A stretch of 46,912 nucleotides of DNA from Nephromyces sp. MM_2019 (GCA_015657535.1 JADHZB010001127.1:3836-50747); one strand, 5' to 3'; counted from the stretch's first letter, positions 24,399-36,890 are shown. The notes: generated by a model from the sequence alone, not told the origin. Translations and numbers: made by a program.

Positions 24399-26233
24399 AG
24401 CCCTAATATGCTACAAGGTATTAAAAGTAACTCGGCATGCTGCGTAAGCAGTTCCAAGGCAAATACATGCTTTCATCTCGAAATTTATAGCACATACAGG
24501 TTCCACATTCTTCTTAGCCAAGCCATTTTACAGGACAGCTCTTGTAGCAGCCATTCATAGGCTTTTGTGCGATACCAATAATCCTACAGTGCATGGCTAA
24601 ATACGTCTACTATTTTGTGTTCCCATGGAACATTACGGCAAAGTAAAGCAAAAAATATCGCTAACAAATTCATCTGCCCTGATACGTCCAAAAACCCAGT
24701 AGTGTATTTCATAGAGCTAGTGTTTGTCAGATGTTACCTAGCTAGGAACGAATAGCGTGATCTCAAGGAAGTGAAGCATCACAAAGACTGGCGCAGTGTC
24801 AGACTAGGTCAGCAGCCTTCATCATTGCTATACCATAGTAGGCGCAATTACACACATCTCTTCTGGGAACGCGCCGCTTAGGCTGTACAATGCTAGCAGT
24901 ATCTAGGCACCACTTGCATAGTACATGAAAGTTAGCGAATGACGTGAACACACAACCAGCAGCCTAGGCGGTGGTCACACAATCAGTGGCACAAGGAGTT
25001 ATGAATAAGTAAATTCTTAAAGGCGACAGCAATACCTCGTGCGTATGAGATGACAATTTTCAACCAGATAGAAGTGCACATGAATTTTTTACAATTGCTA
25101 CATAACTGAGCACACCCCAACACAGAGGCAAGAAATGTTTATAGATAAAAAAACTACTTTTTGGCATCTTGAATGAATGAGAGCGATAAAAAGTCGTACC
25201 ATTTTGTCGCTCTTTATAACTCAGCAAAAATAGCTACAATCAGATGTCACGCTTATCTTCTGACAATACATTAAGCTACTACGGTTAGGATATTACCATA
25301 GACACTTAACGCAAAACAATACAAGGAGTATACGAGGCTGTATTATGTGTTCACAAAAATATATTAACGAAGGCTCTAGATGTAATTGAGTTCGTCAAAA
25401 ATATAAAGCAGCATTGCATGCTAACATAACCGCGGACAGCATGAAATACTGATAGTTTAGTTGTGTGCTGATTTCCCAGTAAAGCACTAGCAGATTATGG
25501 CGTAAAAACTTTAGCCCCAATAAAAAAACCAATATTTTATCCTAACTGAGATGGGTGTTATAACCTGAAAAAAAAATTGCAGTCGCCCTTAGAAAGGATG
25601 CTTATAACAAGACAATAATATCATAATCAAATTTTAGGACCAGTTCGCAGTTTATTGATTAATAACGAGCTTACCAGTGCTTTTAGTAATATAATAGACA
25701 ACAAGTCATCTTTTACAGACTCAGAGCAAGCAAGCTAAATTACAAAAAAGCACAGGTTTCGCAAATAGTCAAAGGCATCTAATATCTTCCAAAAGTATGC
25801 AACATCCACAGCATGAAATAGCAGTGTATCTAGTAAATCCGCGCAAGTATAAACCAAATGAACGAAACAAAGCCCAAAAAGTGCCTACTGCACATTCATT
25901 TTATATCAATGCTACTATCTGCAAAAAAATAGCGGCAAAAATACCAAATAATTTTAAACAAGTCACTATCAAATTAAAACTATTAAAACTACAAATCCAG
26001 GACTCTTGGGGATTAATGATGCCCTTGCTTAATATAGTAGGAACTGGCGTAATGACGAATTCTTATCAGATGCTGAGGAAGGCAGAAGGCCCTGAAATAG
26101 CAAAAAAAAAAAATCTCAAAGTAGTGAATCCATATATGTCGAGAGCAATAAAATTATGGCAGAAATAAGATTTGTGTACACTATTGAAACTTCAAAATGC
26201 AACACAGATGCTTATTCTTAAGTGATTGCCTTA
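24399..26233. other. Intergenic region between the TTLL 5' end and the PEX10 3' end
   Basis: Both flanking genes lie on the minus strand. An AT-rich, lysine-rich plus-strand open frame at 25797-26168 has no recognisable feature and no splice partners, and I do not call it. Otherwise nothing is evident. Confidence 0.5.
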
Positions 26234-28020
26234 TCAGATATCTGCAAACCTGCAAAGCGGGCAACTCTTATTCGTTAGGCACCATTGTGAGATGCAATTC
26301 CAGCAAAAAATATGACCGCAACTCGTTGATGTAGGATTGGTGCAAACAGTGAGACAAAAGGAGCATTTTGGAAGCTCAATTTTACCAGACATACCTGAGA
26401 AGAATTAAAGGTTTACTTGAATAAGGTCCCATAATATCGAAGTACATTGAATTTGAATAGAAAAGCTTACCTGGGCTGTCGTAGTCACCACCATTTTCTA
26501 GATCGACACTTTCTAGTTTGTCAGGAGAGCTGGAAAAATTGTTCAAATTCTCTGTAACATTTTTTTCACTATCCAAAATAGTTTTCCATTTGAACAGCCG
26601 CCTCCATAGTAGTAAAGTACAATATTTATGAAGGTTCAGGGCTACTTGAGCAAGTAAAAGAATACTAAGGGCAAAATTTGTAGTTAGAGGCCGCTTCGCC
26701 GAGGATATAAACAAGGAACTTATATTGGCTAACCTGAAATACAGTATCCTCGCGTATTAAGGTTTAAACTACATCAAATTCATAACTCAATACGAGTAGT
26801 ATAAGGCTACTGGTTGAAAAAAGGAATCTAATGGAAATTCGTGGTATTGTACCTTTTTGAAATATGAAGGAACCTCCCAAACAAAAAGAAAATGGCCAAG
26901 TGGAACCTCTTAAGATCTGCAAGCAGTTTATTTCATAAAATAAATATTAAGGGTTACAGTTAAGCTATATTACAAGCAAAAAGGCAGAGCAAAATATTTA
27001 AATTTACGGCCAAGTGCTACCGCTGCTATCCGCAGTTAACTTTATAAAATTTTTTACCAGGGATAATCTCATCATTGATTACTATCATGAATTTAGCCAA
27101 GAAAGGGTAATCACGCCGGTTCATTATCCTGAGAGGAGCAGAAAATTCCCTTGAGGGCATAAAACACCCTTAAGAAAGTTGCACCAGTCCATGAAAAAAC
27201 TTCATGTCGAAGGATACCGCATTGTCTCAAGCAAGAAGTTATTAAGTTATACGCAAGGTAAGCCATGGTCCACTGAGTGCACTAGGCTAGTTATATAGCA
27301 ATATCTAGAAGATGAGTGGCAACTCACTATTAACACGGAATTTAGAAGTAGTGACCAGAATTTCGGCGTATCGGCGTTTATATGATCACATGTTTGTAGT
27401 GACTATACAGAGTGCATACTGGGTCCTGGAAGTTGATGTGATAATTAAATGAATCGTACTCACCCCATGAATTTCCGAAAAAAGTAGTATGGTAGTATAT
27501 GTATAACAATCCAAAGAAAGCGTCGTAGAATAGACGGATTTTTAAAGTCTTTTCCGGTTACCTGAACGAAGTTTCAATCAGCTTTATTCACACTTAGCAG
27601 CCTTAGGTAACGTTAAAACTAGATAAAGAGACTAAAGCCCCCACACAAAATGGCACATTCTGCGTTATCAAGCTAAATAGTAACGAAGAAAAGACTGTAT
27701 TGCAGTGAATATCAGCAAAAAAGTAAATTAAAACTTGTGTGCTCGTCTTATAGAGTTGATACCTCAATTAAATCACAATACTCCTCCCCCAGAGTTCTGC
27801 TTCCTCTTCCATTTGTTAGGCAGAAATACATTCCCTCCAAAAATATGTTAATTTCATTCCTCCATTTATAGCAAATTGTCTGCAAATTTCCAAACGATGG
27901 TAACGCATCTATCGCTGCCCACGCGCACTGACGGAGGTGAGATACGTAGTAATCATCTTTTTGAGTACTGCGTATTAAATCTGCCTGGCCCGCAAAGTTT
28001 ACAACCTCAGAGAGTTTCAT
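26234..28020 (-). CDS. PEX10: Peroxisome biogenesis factor 10 (RING-finger E3 of the peroxisomal import machinery)
   Basis: PEX10 is a peroxisomal membrane RING ubiquitin ligase that works with PEX2 and PEX12 in recycling the import receptor PEX5. Four exons join in phase: 28020-27763, 27561-27464, 26733-26471 and 26394-26234. The N-terminus has the family signature FAGQADLIRSTQKDDYYV, then RTLGEEYCDLIE. The second exon has SILRRFLWIVIHILPYYFFR. The third has a hydrophobic segment (ALSILLLAQVALNL). The last has a complete C3HC4 RING: C217, C220, C232, H234, C237, C240, C251 and C254, with CGHIFCWNCI and CPLCR. Read straight through, the protein stops (TGA) only four residues after CPLCR, at about 259 aa, shorter than usual (about 320). 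An alternative is splicing at AG|GTTTGC (26250/26249) to a distal exon I could not find. Confidence 0.9.
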
Positions 28021-28154
28021 TTCCGGGGCTGCACTGACGCAAATTTCATTAAACGTTTCAAGTCCGACTAACCATCAATAGGAAAAGTTCGACCTATTTC
28101 TATATGAATCAGCAAAACTAGAAACAAAAAATTTAGCATCTTCGAACCATCAAC
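28021..28154. promoter_or_regulatory. Candidate bidirectional promoter between PEX10 and a plus-strand start
   Basis: Only 134 bp separate the PEX10 ATG (minus, 28020) from the candidate plus-strand ATG at 28155. If both starts are right, the two genes share a divergent promoter. No element was identified in it. Confidence 0.3.
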
Positions 28155-28325
28155 ATGTACCACGGGCAAGCACGAAACTGTGCGCCGTCTTTTCCATACG
28201 CGGCTTCCTATAGCAACGCAGGATATAGTTTAATCAATGTGATAGCTACACCTGAAACTTTAGGGCCTTTGAGTACCGCATCCAGCGAAGCCTCAAGTGA
28301 ACTTGATTCCCAGGGATTGGAATAA
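28155..28325 (+). CDS. Candidate first exon of an unrecognised plus-strand gene
   Basis: From ATG 28155 an open frame of 56 codons runs to TAA (MYHGQARNCAPSFPYAAS at the start, LSTASSEASSELDSQGLE at the end). Its composition (Ser/Ala/Glu, few Lys/Asn/Ile) is unlike the AT-rich surroundings. In-frame GT donors exist at TTGA|GTACCG and TCAA|GTGAAC, so it may be a first exon rather than a whole gene. No family is recognised. Further plus-strand exon-like segments follow from 29 kb on, but a continuous chain was not established. Confidence 0.35.
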   Translation: MYHGQARNCAPSFPYAASYSNAGYSLINVIATPETLGPLSTASSEASSELDSQGLE

Positions 28326-30436
28326 GTGGCAACAAGCAATTTTAATTCCCTTCAATTAACTTTTGGATCAAAGGTCAAACATTTGAAATGCGATTATATA
28401 AGAAGCGATATCTGCCATTGTTAATGGAGTGCTGCTGGATCGCGTAGTCGACAATTAATTTGCACCAACCAGCTCCATGTACGGATTTCAATTAGCTCCT
28501 GCAGCCTCTTGAATGTTCAGCCGATGCAAAGACACGCGAATATACCTGTTGGGCCTACGTACCGACCGATTAAAGCCCACAAGAGGGAGCAGAGGAAGCA
28601 GATGATATTTTAGGCGCGTAATTCTAAAGCGCACCGGTTATTTTCCAGAATTAAAACTGAAAAAATTTCACCAAATTTTGGTTCAATAGATCCTTAGGGT
28701 AAAGACCGGCAGAAATATGTGTAGGGAGAAATTTCAACGGTTAAAATTTTGAGCCATTGCGTCACATTATCCGTCTATTGATCCCTTACGCTGCAAGGTG
28801 ACTTTTTTGGACGTGTTGAAGAGCAGGACCCATCGGGTATCATTGTAACACCCAGCCTCTCGGAGGTTCCTTATGTACTCTCAACCATCTCTCTCTGCTA
28901 CAGTAAAGTTAAGCATATTGCATTTTTTCTAGTCGATTAGTAGCTGTAGATTTTTTGAATTGGGTAGCATTAGCTCCCACGCTTGATTCGCCCTTTTCAT
29001 AGCGAAGCTTTCGAAGTTTTATCTTGATTCCAGAGGGGTTATTCAGACTCCAAGCTCCTCCAGTGTCATGATGTAAACCGTTCAACAGCCATAATTTGAT
29101 AAGTTAGCATACAGCATTGATGTGGGGAACAAAGCAAGGTTTCGGTGAAATTCTTCATACATCTTATACACTAGTGAAGTGCGCTAAAAGCCTTCTCAGC
29201 TAAATAACCAATAATTGCATAGATTTACACCTCTTGCTCAATTGTTTCTGCAATACCTAGGCAGCTATCTTACGGAGTTGCACGCTAAATCAAAGCACAA
29301 AATAAGATTGCTTGATAGGTAAATTGGCCACTGCAATTGATCCCTAAATAGTTTTTTTATTTTACTGCAAAAAAAAAGCCTTTTATATTACGCAGGAAGC
29401 CTCCAATTGACTTCACGGATTTCCAGCCATTCTGCCTTGTTTCTCTTGTTTACTGAAGACTCAGCATAGTTTTGTATGTAAATCTGATGGTGATTCTTGT
29501 ATGAAGAAAACTATGGATATGCTTTAATCACATTCAAAGTTTTAACAAAGAAAGAAAAACATAGGCAGAGGTAATGCGGTATTAGTTAATAATAATAGCT
29601 GTCCATAACTCTTCACGAATAGTTCGATGCAAAATCATTACTAGACTACGAATCAAAATAACTATTCTCAACAGGTCGTAAAATTCCCCACTCATTACAT
29701 TATCTTTAATATTTAAGAGCTCTTGAATTTCGTATTTGCCACGAAGCATATAAATAGAGGTCACCAGCAAAGCGTGACAACATTACAGTCTGCTCATAGA
29801 AAAGTGGAGCATCTGTGCTAGATTCACGTGCGTATTTGTGTGGTGATGTATACTAGATGCGCTCAACGGTATATTATGGAACTTACTTTAAATAGGTTAA
29901 ATTCTTGCATCACACACAAAAAAATTAGACAGCAATGGTCTTGGCTTTTCTGCAAAAAATGCATCCATCCGTGGTTATGCCGTTTTGCTAGTCGGATAAA
30001 CTTATTGGTCAAGACGGCAGCAACTAGAACTCAGGCCAACTTGGGAGTACCCCAAAGAGTCAGGTATTTACATTGTGGTAATTACTGGGAATGTAGTTTT
30101 CACTTTCAGGGGAAACCAAGTGCTTCAACATTTGAGCTGCATGAACTAAGCATATCAAAGAACCTTTCTCTTGGACGCAATCACATTCGTAGTTTCTAAA
30201 AAGTAACATTAGGAGTACGAAACTGCTTATTTAACCTTGTTCTTCGTACAATAGAGGATATCCAATGAAATTGCTGCTGCTTGGCTTAGAATTCTGATGC
30301 GAACCGCGTATAGTAACTCTTACCAAATTTCACGTACCTCAAGAACTTTGTGAAAGACTGCTGCATTGTAACAAATTTTGTTACTTCTAAAACTTGTTGC
30401 TGGTAACAAAAGTAAGAGCACGGTCCTAACTTCAGT
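28326..30436. other. Unresolved interval with scattered exon-like open frames on the plus strand
   Basis: There are short protein-like plus-strand frames at about 28500-28620, 29030-29090 and 30110-30199; the last has an acceptor TTTCAG|GGG at 30109/30110. None shows a recognisable motif and no phase-consistent chain was found. They could belong to the gene starting at 28155. The open frames at 29582-29770 (minus) and 29828-30199 (plus) were not accepted as whole genes. Confidence 0.35.
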
Positions 30437-30568
30437 TTGTGTAGATCCACTCCAACAGCTCATTCCCGCGAGGTTTATATGCCATGCGGAATGCACTTCA
30501 AGACCGCTTGTAGCATCAATGGTCTAGCACCGTGTTACTTAGAACTCCTAAATTTGCCTGAACATTAG
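30437..30568 (+). CDS. Exon-like open frame, unrecognised product
   Basis: A plus-strand frame of 43 codons follows a CCTAAC branch-like site and TTCAG. It includes HSREVYMPCGMHFKTACS and ends ELLNLPEH before TAG. The composition looks like coding sequence and it lies upstream of the better supported exons at 30941-31371. It probably belongs to the same gene or a neighbour. Confidence 0.35.
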   Translation: MCRSTPTAHSREVYMPCGMHFKTACSINGLAPCYLELLNLPEH

Positions 30569-30940
30569 AACCTCTGTAAAGTTTCCGCACGAAGGATGTT
30601 GCATCTAGAAGCCATTTACCGGCGCTAATATTATCAAGTCTCTACCGCCAAGTAAATTTTACGTCAACTGTAATTCATTTATCATGGACACTCTTGTTCC
30701 CACAGCTTAGTGATGCATATCTAACTGACGGCTAATTGCAAAGAACAGGTATCTCTGACCCCTGACACTTTGAAAGTGAGCAGAGCATCCTAATTTGAGT
30801 ACCACTTGTTCGTACCCAACTTATTTCTATTTTGCTATTTCAATCGGTTATATTACAATAACTTAGTGCAACGGTTAATCTGAGTTTTTTTTTTAATGTT
30901 AACTATGCTAATCTATCTATAGCTTGATCAAGTCTCACAG

Positions 30941-32513
30941 CCCCCTCGATCTATAAAGGGATTTATTTTCTGAAAGGGCGTTGGCGAGTTAGCAGTGCGC
31001 TTTTAGTACTGCACTTTAATATTGCCAAATTTATGACCTATGAAATTTCCCGAAAGAGCAATAAGCATGGCTGTAGGTTTGACACCAATAAACTTCCGAT
31101 TGAAATGGTAAACAGGAGAAACCAATAGGGGCAAGAAAAATAAATAAGGTGCTTATAGTTAAAGAAAATATGCAATTGATGACGATTGTACATAGGCCTA
31201 TGCCTTTCCTCGAAGATACTTCGAAATTAGTAGTATTCTTTACTTTTTGAGTTCAAACAAATTGAGGTAGCAAGTCTGGAAGTTTCACACCTTTATGAGC
31301 AGGATGATTCCAATTTACTGAGATCTAGCTTGAAGCTGGCGTATGTTCATCGCTCAAAAAATTTTTTGCAGGTGAATTAGTATTTGTACCTTACGCATGA
31401 AAGATTATTAGTATGCGAAGAATGGTATGGATTAACACCATAATTGAGAATGTTGAGTTTTGGCTGCCAATCACAGGTATTCTTGCAGCCAATTCACTAT
31501 TATGGCACACTATTCCACCACTGGGAGTTCGAAGTTTTTTTTTAACGCTTTCGTAGGCACAATGTCATTGAGTTCAGTAGATTAAGGCTGATCCCAACCA
31601 AAAAAGGTGCAAAACAGTGCGATAGCTACATGTAGCGAATTGTTCGAATAAGTTCGCTTCTCTTATGTCTAGTTTATGGCCTCTTGATTACTTGGCATAC
31701 CTCATTGCGCACAATGTCAACACATAATGCAGCATGTTAGAATTTTCTTGTTGAAGGAACTTTCGCCTCCGCTATGCCTACAGCAACTTTCCTAACATTC
31801 ATGATATTAAGTGTAATGGTTCCAATATTCATACGTCTCCGTCATCTTTCAGGTTGCAGTTGAAAAGATTTCATTCAGAAAAAACGCCAGAATATTGCAG
31901 TAGTTAACATTTATTGCAGCTCAGGAATAAAAAGGTCGCCCCAGCCTCTTCACGCTTGCAACAATATAAATGCTTGTTACGTGATGGCTTGTGTTATACT
32001 TGGCGCATTTGGCAGAAAACCATAAATGCATCCATTCCCTCGATGATCAATGGTTTCCTACTGTGGGCTGGGTGCAGCAAGGGCCTAGTCACCGTTATGG
32101 CGGGTGATTTGCCACTGTGTAGTTTCCACTAGTTTCCCCCTGGCTGAGTCGCAAGATACGCCCAATAAATGCAGCCCCTTTTGGGGTGGACCCTGCATAT
32201 TTTGTTACTGGAATTGCCAAGTTACATATACCTTCGGTGTCTGCTTTGCGACTAAAGTGGGCCTCACCTCGCAGGTGCCGCCCAGTCAGTGCTTCACAGT
32301 AAAAAAACCAAGAGGGGACTTTTACCGGCTGTGCTGCTAAGCTGTTTTATAAAATTTACAATTGGTTACTTTGCTGTGCTGCTGCTCTCCGCGCCAAGTT
32401 ATTAACTTCTAGTGCTGGTATTATGGCCTGAATTCCTTGCGCTGCTTATACTCTTTGGAGCTGAGTCCCCGGAGCTTGTAAAGACCGCGGAACTTACAAG
32501 CTACTTGTATTAG
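30941..32513 (+). CDS. Multi-exon gene for an unrecognised, probably polytopic membrane protein; several apparent introns of 15-30 nt
   Basis: Best supported exons are 30941-31107 (contains RVSSALLVLHFNIAKFMTY and ends KLPIEM before GTAAAC) and 31252-31371 (contains IEVASLEVSHLYEQDD and ends HRSKNFLQ before GTGAAT). A phase-consistent chain continues 31477-31526, 31557-31606 and 31636-31715 (ends WPLDYLAYLIAHN). A second chain is 31920-32103, 32133-32274, 32300-32397 and 32413-32513 (TAG). The second chain includes MINGFLLWAGCSKGL, LLPAVLLSCFIKFTIGYFAV and FLALLILFGAE, which look like membrane spans. The link between the chains (31716-31919) is ambiguous: an extra exon at 31853-31902 is possible. 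The 5' end is not defined. Product unknown. The gene ends about 470 bp before the ERK7-like start. Confidence 0.45.
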
Positions 32514-32985
32514 GCTACCGAATTTCTTGTTTAGAAGTTCACGGGACTCATTAGCAGCAATTTCCTTTGGTTGCCACTAAAATAATATACCGACTTATGC
32601 TCTTTGTTTGTTCAGTATATAGCTTTTATATATGGTGTGAATTATAGTTCTCAATGTAAAAATTATTTTGCATAAAAATAGGCTGTGGACTTGAAGACAT
32701 TAAGTAGATGATTGCTCTAAGACTGTGGACTTAAGCAATTTTTTGGACTTAAATACCAATTTCCTTGCCCTTTGAGGAGCGAATTTCTCGAGGCTACACT
32801 CCTAGAGTGAATTGAGTGACAGCATGTGGGAGCTATCCTGTTTCATTCCGTGGACGGTCATCTCCATGTAGAATTCATTAGAAATGCGCTTTATGCTATG
32901 TATCTTCAATGCTAAGAACTTTTGCTTGTTCAATCGGATTGGTTTACCACGATAGGGCTACTTTGCTCAGTTTTTGCCTTCGAAA
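32514..32985. other. Intergenic region upstream of the ERK7-like kinase
   Basis: This region should hold the kinase promoter and leader. It contains two near copies of the word GGACTTAAGCA/GGACTTGAAGA with CTGTGGACTT (about 32682-32745), a small direct repeat. No exon was recognised on either strand. Confidence 0.45.
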
Positions 32986-35900
32986 ATGGCAGAAGATCTG
33001 GATCCCCATGTTTTAAAGCGTTATGATATCGTGGAAAGCGTTGGAAAAGGGGTGAGTACTACGATGAGAAGTTGCTATTAAATTTCGACAGCGTCTTATT
33101 TGGCTATTTGTGTCTTTTGGAGGTGAGGGTTGCCCCGAATTTAAAAAAAGCTCGAGGATCTCTGGACTGCCTAGAAAATGGCTCTGTGGTTGTTTGAGTG
33201 ACATGAAAATCCGTTAGATTTACAGTGGTTATATATTTCTTTTCACTGTGCGAATTCGTGTGTAACACAGGCATATGGCATTGTCTGGCGTTCAACAGAC
33301 CTTAGCAATGGGACTGAGGTTGCTTTGAAAAAGATAATCGGGGCTTTCCGTAACGTGACAGACTCCCAGAGAACTTTTAGGGAGATTATGTTCCTACTTC
33401 AGCTCAAGGGCCATGATAATGTGATAAGACTGAAAAATATTCTACAAGCGAGAAATAACGAAGATATATACCTAATCTTTGATTTCATGGGTATGTAATG
33501 TCAGTTTACTTTGTTGCTATTCGTGCTTCACTGTTTAATCCATGATTTTCATTACGTTTCAGATACGGATTTGCACTCGGCAATTCGCGCTGGCATTCTT
33601 GGCGAGATCCATAAGAAGTTTATAACTTACCAGCTTTTAAGAGCTGTAAAGTACATGCATTCTGGTATGTGGCATACGTATTTGATGCAAAAACAATCCC
33701 CTTCTATATCTTGGAGTTGCTCTAAAGTGGATAAATTTTTGATCGCGTATTTCATTACAGTGATTTCAAGCTATTGGTTTGGTTATTCGTTCTTTGTTCT
33801 GTCATTATTTACCTGAGTTTACTGTCTAGCTTTATTCATATCATTACAAACTAATTTATTTCATTTCGTTTCTACAGGAAATCTATTGCATCGTGATCTA
33901 AAACCTTCAAATATACTTTTAAACAGGGACTGCATTGTGAAAGTAGCCGATTTTGGGTACGTCAAATGATTTTCTTTAGTGCGTATAAAAGATATTTTTT
34001 TCCGGTAGTTGTGGTTCATGTCGTCGAGCAAGGATAACATGCATTCTATCCTAAGATGATCCTCTTTGTTTTATTAACTTCTTTAAGGTTGGCCAGGAGC
34101 ATTGCGTATGAGCAAGGCGAAGACGATGGGCCAGTAATGACTGATTACATTGCAACTAGATGGTCTGCTTCCACCTGTTTGCTATTATTATAGGCTCTAC
34201 GTCGGATTGTGTTATTTTTAGCAGCTTTCAGAATCTGAAAAAATTGACAATGCTAAAGTTTAATTTTTGCCTATGTATTGAGTGTTTAATGTGTATGTCG
34301 CTGAATATCATGCGTATAATATTTTTTAGTCGTGGCTATCACTGTTGAAGAAAATTCCATATATATCTTTTTATCATAGCTCTCATCAGTCTTTGTATAT
34401 GGGCTAATTCACTGAAAAGTAAGCTCCTATTACCTTAGGTAGTAATTATCTTTTTTTAAAATTATTTCTTGTGGCTCGTTTATATATGTTGACTATCAAA
34501 AACTTTATGAAAAGGTATCGAGCTCCTGAGGTGTTACTGGGTAGCACAGCATATACTACAGGAGTAGATATGTGGTCCATAGGATGTATATTAGGAGAAT
34601 TATTACTCGGAAAAACGCTTTTTCAAGGTAGGATATTTTTCCGACGTGAAGATTTTTTTTTATATTTTTGAAGTGATGAGTTTTTTTCGGCCAGTGATTT
34701 GTGTTGTTAGATTTATCCTTCTCGAAAAGCTGAAGGTTGATATGCGCCATTAAAAGTGCGAACTAGTTAGAACCAGCAACTATGATGCTTCTGTTTTAAA
34801 GAAATGCTTATTGGCTTACAAAGTACCCTTGGAGTTTCGCATTGGAAATTTTTTAGCATAATGGCTGTGCTTCGTTTGCTGAAAACGAAAAACGTGTTCT
34901 GATAATATGAATACAAACCAAAACTTGGATGTGGCTTCCTATTTTTTTATTGAGTTTGTAAAGTACTTTTAAAGCTTTTTTCATACTTTTTTTCTGAAGC
35001 TTTACGCCTTATTATGTTTTTAACATATTTGATTGTGGCGGAATGACCAATTTTTTTCTGTTGCAGGCAGCTCAACATTAGACCAAATTAGCCGAATTAT
35101 CTCTACTCTTGGAGTTCCTTCGACGAATGACATGAATGATATAAATTCTCCTTGCGGCCAGGTTTTACTCGAGAAATGTGAAATTACTAAAGAAAGGTTA
35201 TGATCTATTAATGCATCTTTGAGATCGTACTTCGTGGAGTACAAACGCCGAAAATTTTGATTTCTTAGATTCCTGTAGGCTGCTAGGCTATCAATATAAA
35301 ATGAAGTGAATAGTAATAAATGACCCAGCATTTTCACCTTGTTTTTCCCATATGGATGCGGTGCATGCAAATCTAGCTCTCTTTGCTTTATTTGGGCTTG
35401 TTTTGATGCAATGCTCCCTGGCCTACGAGTATATATTTTTACGACTAGTGTGCCTTGGATTCTGTGATAAGTTATGTGTAAATATGATAACTTATGTGAA
35501 TTGATCGTCTAGCTTGTTGCCTAGCCTCTCTCAGGTTAATTTTGCTTTGCTCTGACCCAAACCCACAAACGCTAGCCTTTTATTGTTTAATGGTACATGC
35601 TTAATTTAGAAGTTTGGGATCATTATTCGGTGAAATATCGGAGGTTGGTCTCGATTTACTATCAAAGCTATTGCAGCTCAATCCGACGAAACGTATAAGG
35701 TATTTTTGTCAATTTCCTCTTGTTTTTCCTTGCTGCTAATAGGATTTACTTAATATTTATTATTTTGGGAGAATATTTCATGGGAGGGACTTTTTTAGAC
35801 ATCTGGGTAATTGATTCCATGGTGCCGCTACCCGCTGTTTTGAGTCGCCGGCATATATTTTTGTCAGCCTAGTATGAAATCACTTTTATGCCTACTTGCT

Positions 35901-36890
35901 AGCATAATGAATATTTTCCCACCTAGTAATTTACATGATACAAATTTTGGCATATTTCTTGCAAATTTAGATCCTACTAGACCTTGCGCCAATTATATCT
36001 TGATTCCTACTGTTTTTTTGTTGATACAGCGCGCAAGATGCCCTTATGCATGACTACGTTTCTGCTTTTCACAAGCTTAATGATGAGCCTTCATTTAAGG
36101 GAAGAATTAATATCCCCTTCGACGACAACAAAAAGTAAGCCTTGTCAACGCGCTTTAGAGTTGCCGATGACAGTGTTCATTCTGAAACTCCATTGTCATA
36201 GTTTTGAAGAAATATTGTATAGTTTCGATCTCTAACTTAGGCTAACAATACAGGAGTACCGAGATAGGCTTTATACAGAGATAGCGAGGCGTCGCCTAGC
36301 AAAACGGCGTCTAAAATTGCCAACTAAAGATTATCAAGTTCATGAGAAACATTCTGAAGCCGAAACTTCAACCCGAATGGGCCGTCATGAGGTAATTGCT
36401 TGATTCTAATGCCATAAAAGCTGTGCTTTCTTTGTAATTAGGATGGCTGCAAAAGCAAGGCTCTTACTTTATAACTGTTGCTTCTGCTGCCACTTATGGT
36501 TCAGCTTATTTTTGCCAGTTTTAATATTTGCGCGAATTAGAATTTTGTTTAGGAATTTTTTGTACATGGATAAGCTAAAGAGGTCGTTGTGGTCTTTTTT
36601 GCTGCTGTCAATAGTTTTTTTTTTAATTTGTGCCTCGAGTTTGAAACACAAAATTTCAATTGAAGTGGCTTTTATTGCTGATATTCTCTGCTTCTGGTTT
36701 TGATTAGAAAGTATTTCGAGTCGATGTTTAGTCCTCATTTTTTCGATAATGCGATGCGTGATCCTTATTTCAGGATAGGAAGCATGGATCAAACTCAGGT
36801 TCAAATTATTCCGGGGGTTATGCGAGGGTGACCAGCAATTCGTCTCATTCTGGAGTAGCCTATGAGAATTACCCAAATTCTGCAGGTTAA
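32986..36890 (+). CDS. ERK7: ERK7/MAPK15-like mitogen-activated protein kinase, 11 exons, 415 aa
   Basis: This is a CMGC-group Ser/Thr kinase; ERK7 orthologues act at basal bodies, cilia and the apicomplexan apical complex. Exons are 32986-33051, 33271-33490, 33563-33664, 33878-33956, 34088-34162, 34515-34627, 35067-35196, 35610-35699, 36030-36134, 36241-36391 and 36774-36890 (TAA), all GT-AG and phase-consistent. Seen in order: Gly loop GKGAYGIVW (20-28), catalytic Lys in VALKK (K42), [10 protein letters not shown], catalytic loop HRDLKPSN (134-141), DFG (154-156), activation loop T174-D175-Y176, then [21 protein letters not shown], and [11 protein letters not shown] after the core, a typical ERK7 feature. 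The assignment to ERK7 rests on TDLHSAIR, the activation-loop layout and the EYRxRLY segment. The activation triplet is TDY, not TEY. The tail is short (about 80 residues, basic then Ser/Gly/Tyr-rich). Confidence 0.95.

Noticed and set aside
25797..26168. Plus-strand 123-aa open frame
   Set aside because: It is AT-driven and rich in Lys, Asn and Ile, has no motif, and lies in the spacer downstream of PEX10 without splice partners.
32414..32579. Minus-strand frame (begins WQPKEIAANESRELL) that looks protein-like
   Set aside because: It is antisense to the last exon of the plus-strand membrane-protein gene, whose phases fit the upstream exons. No minus-strand partners were found.
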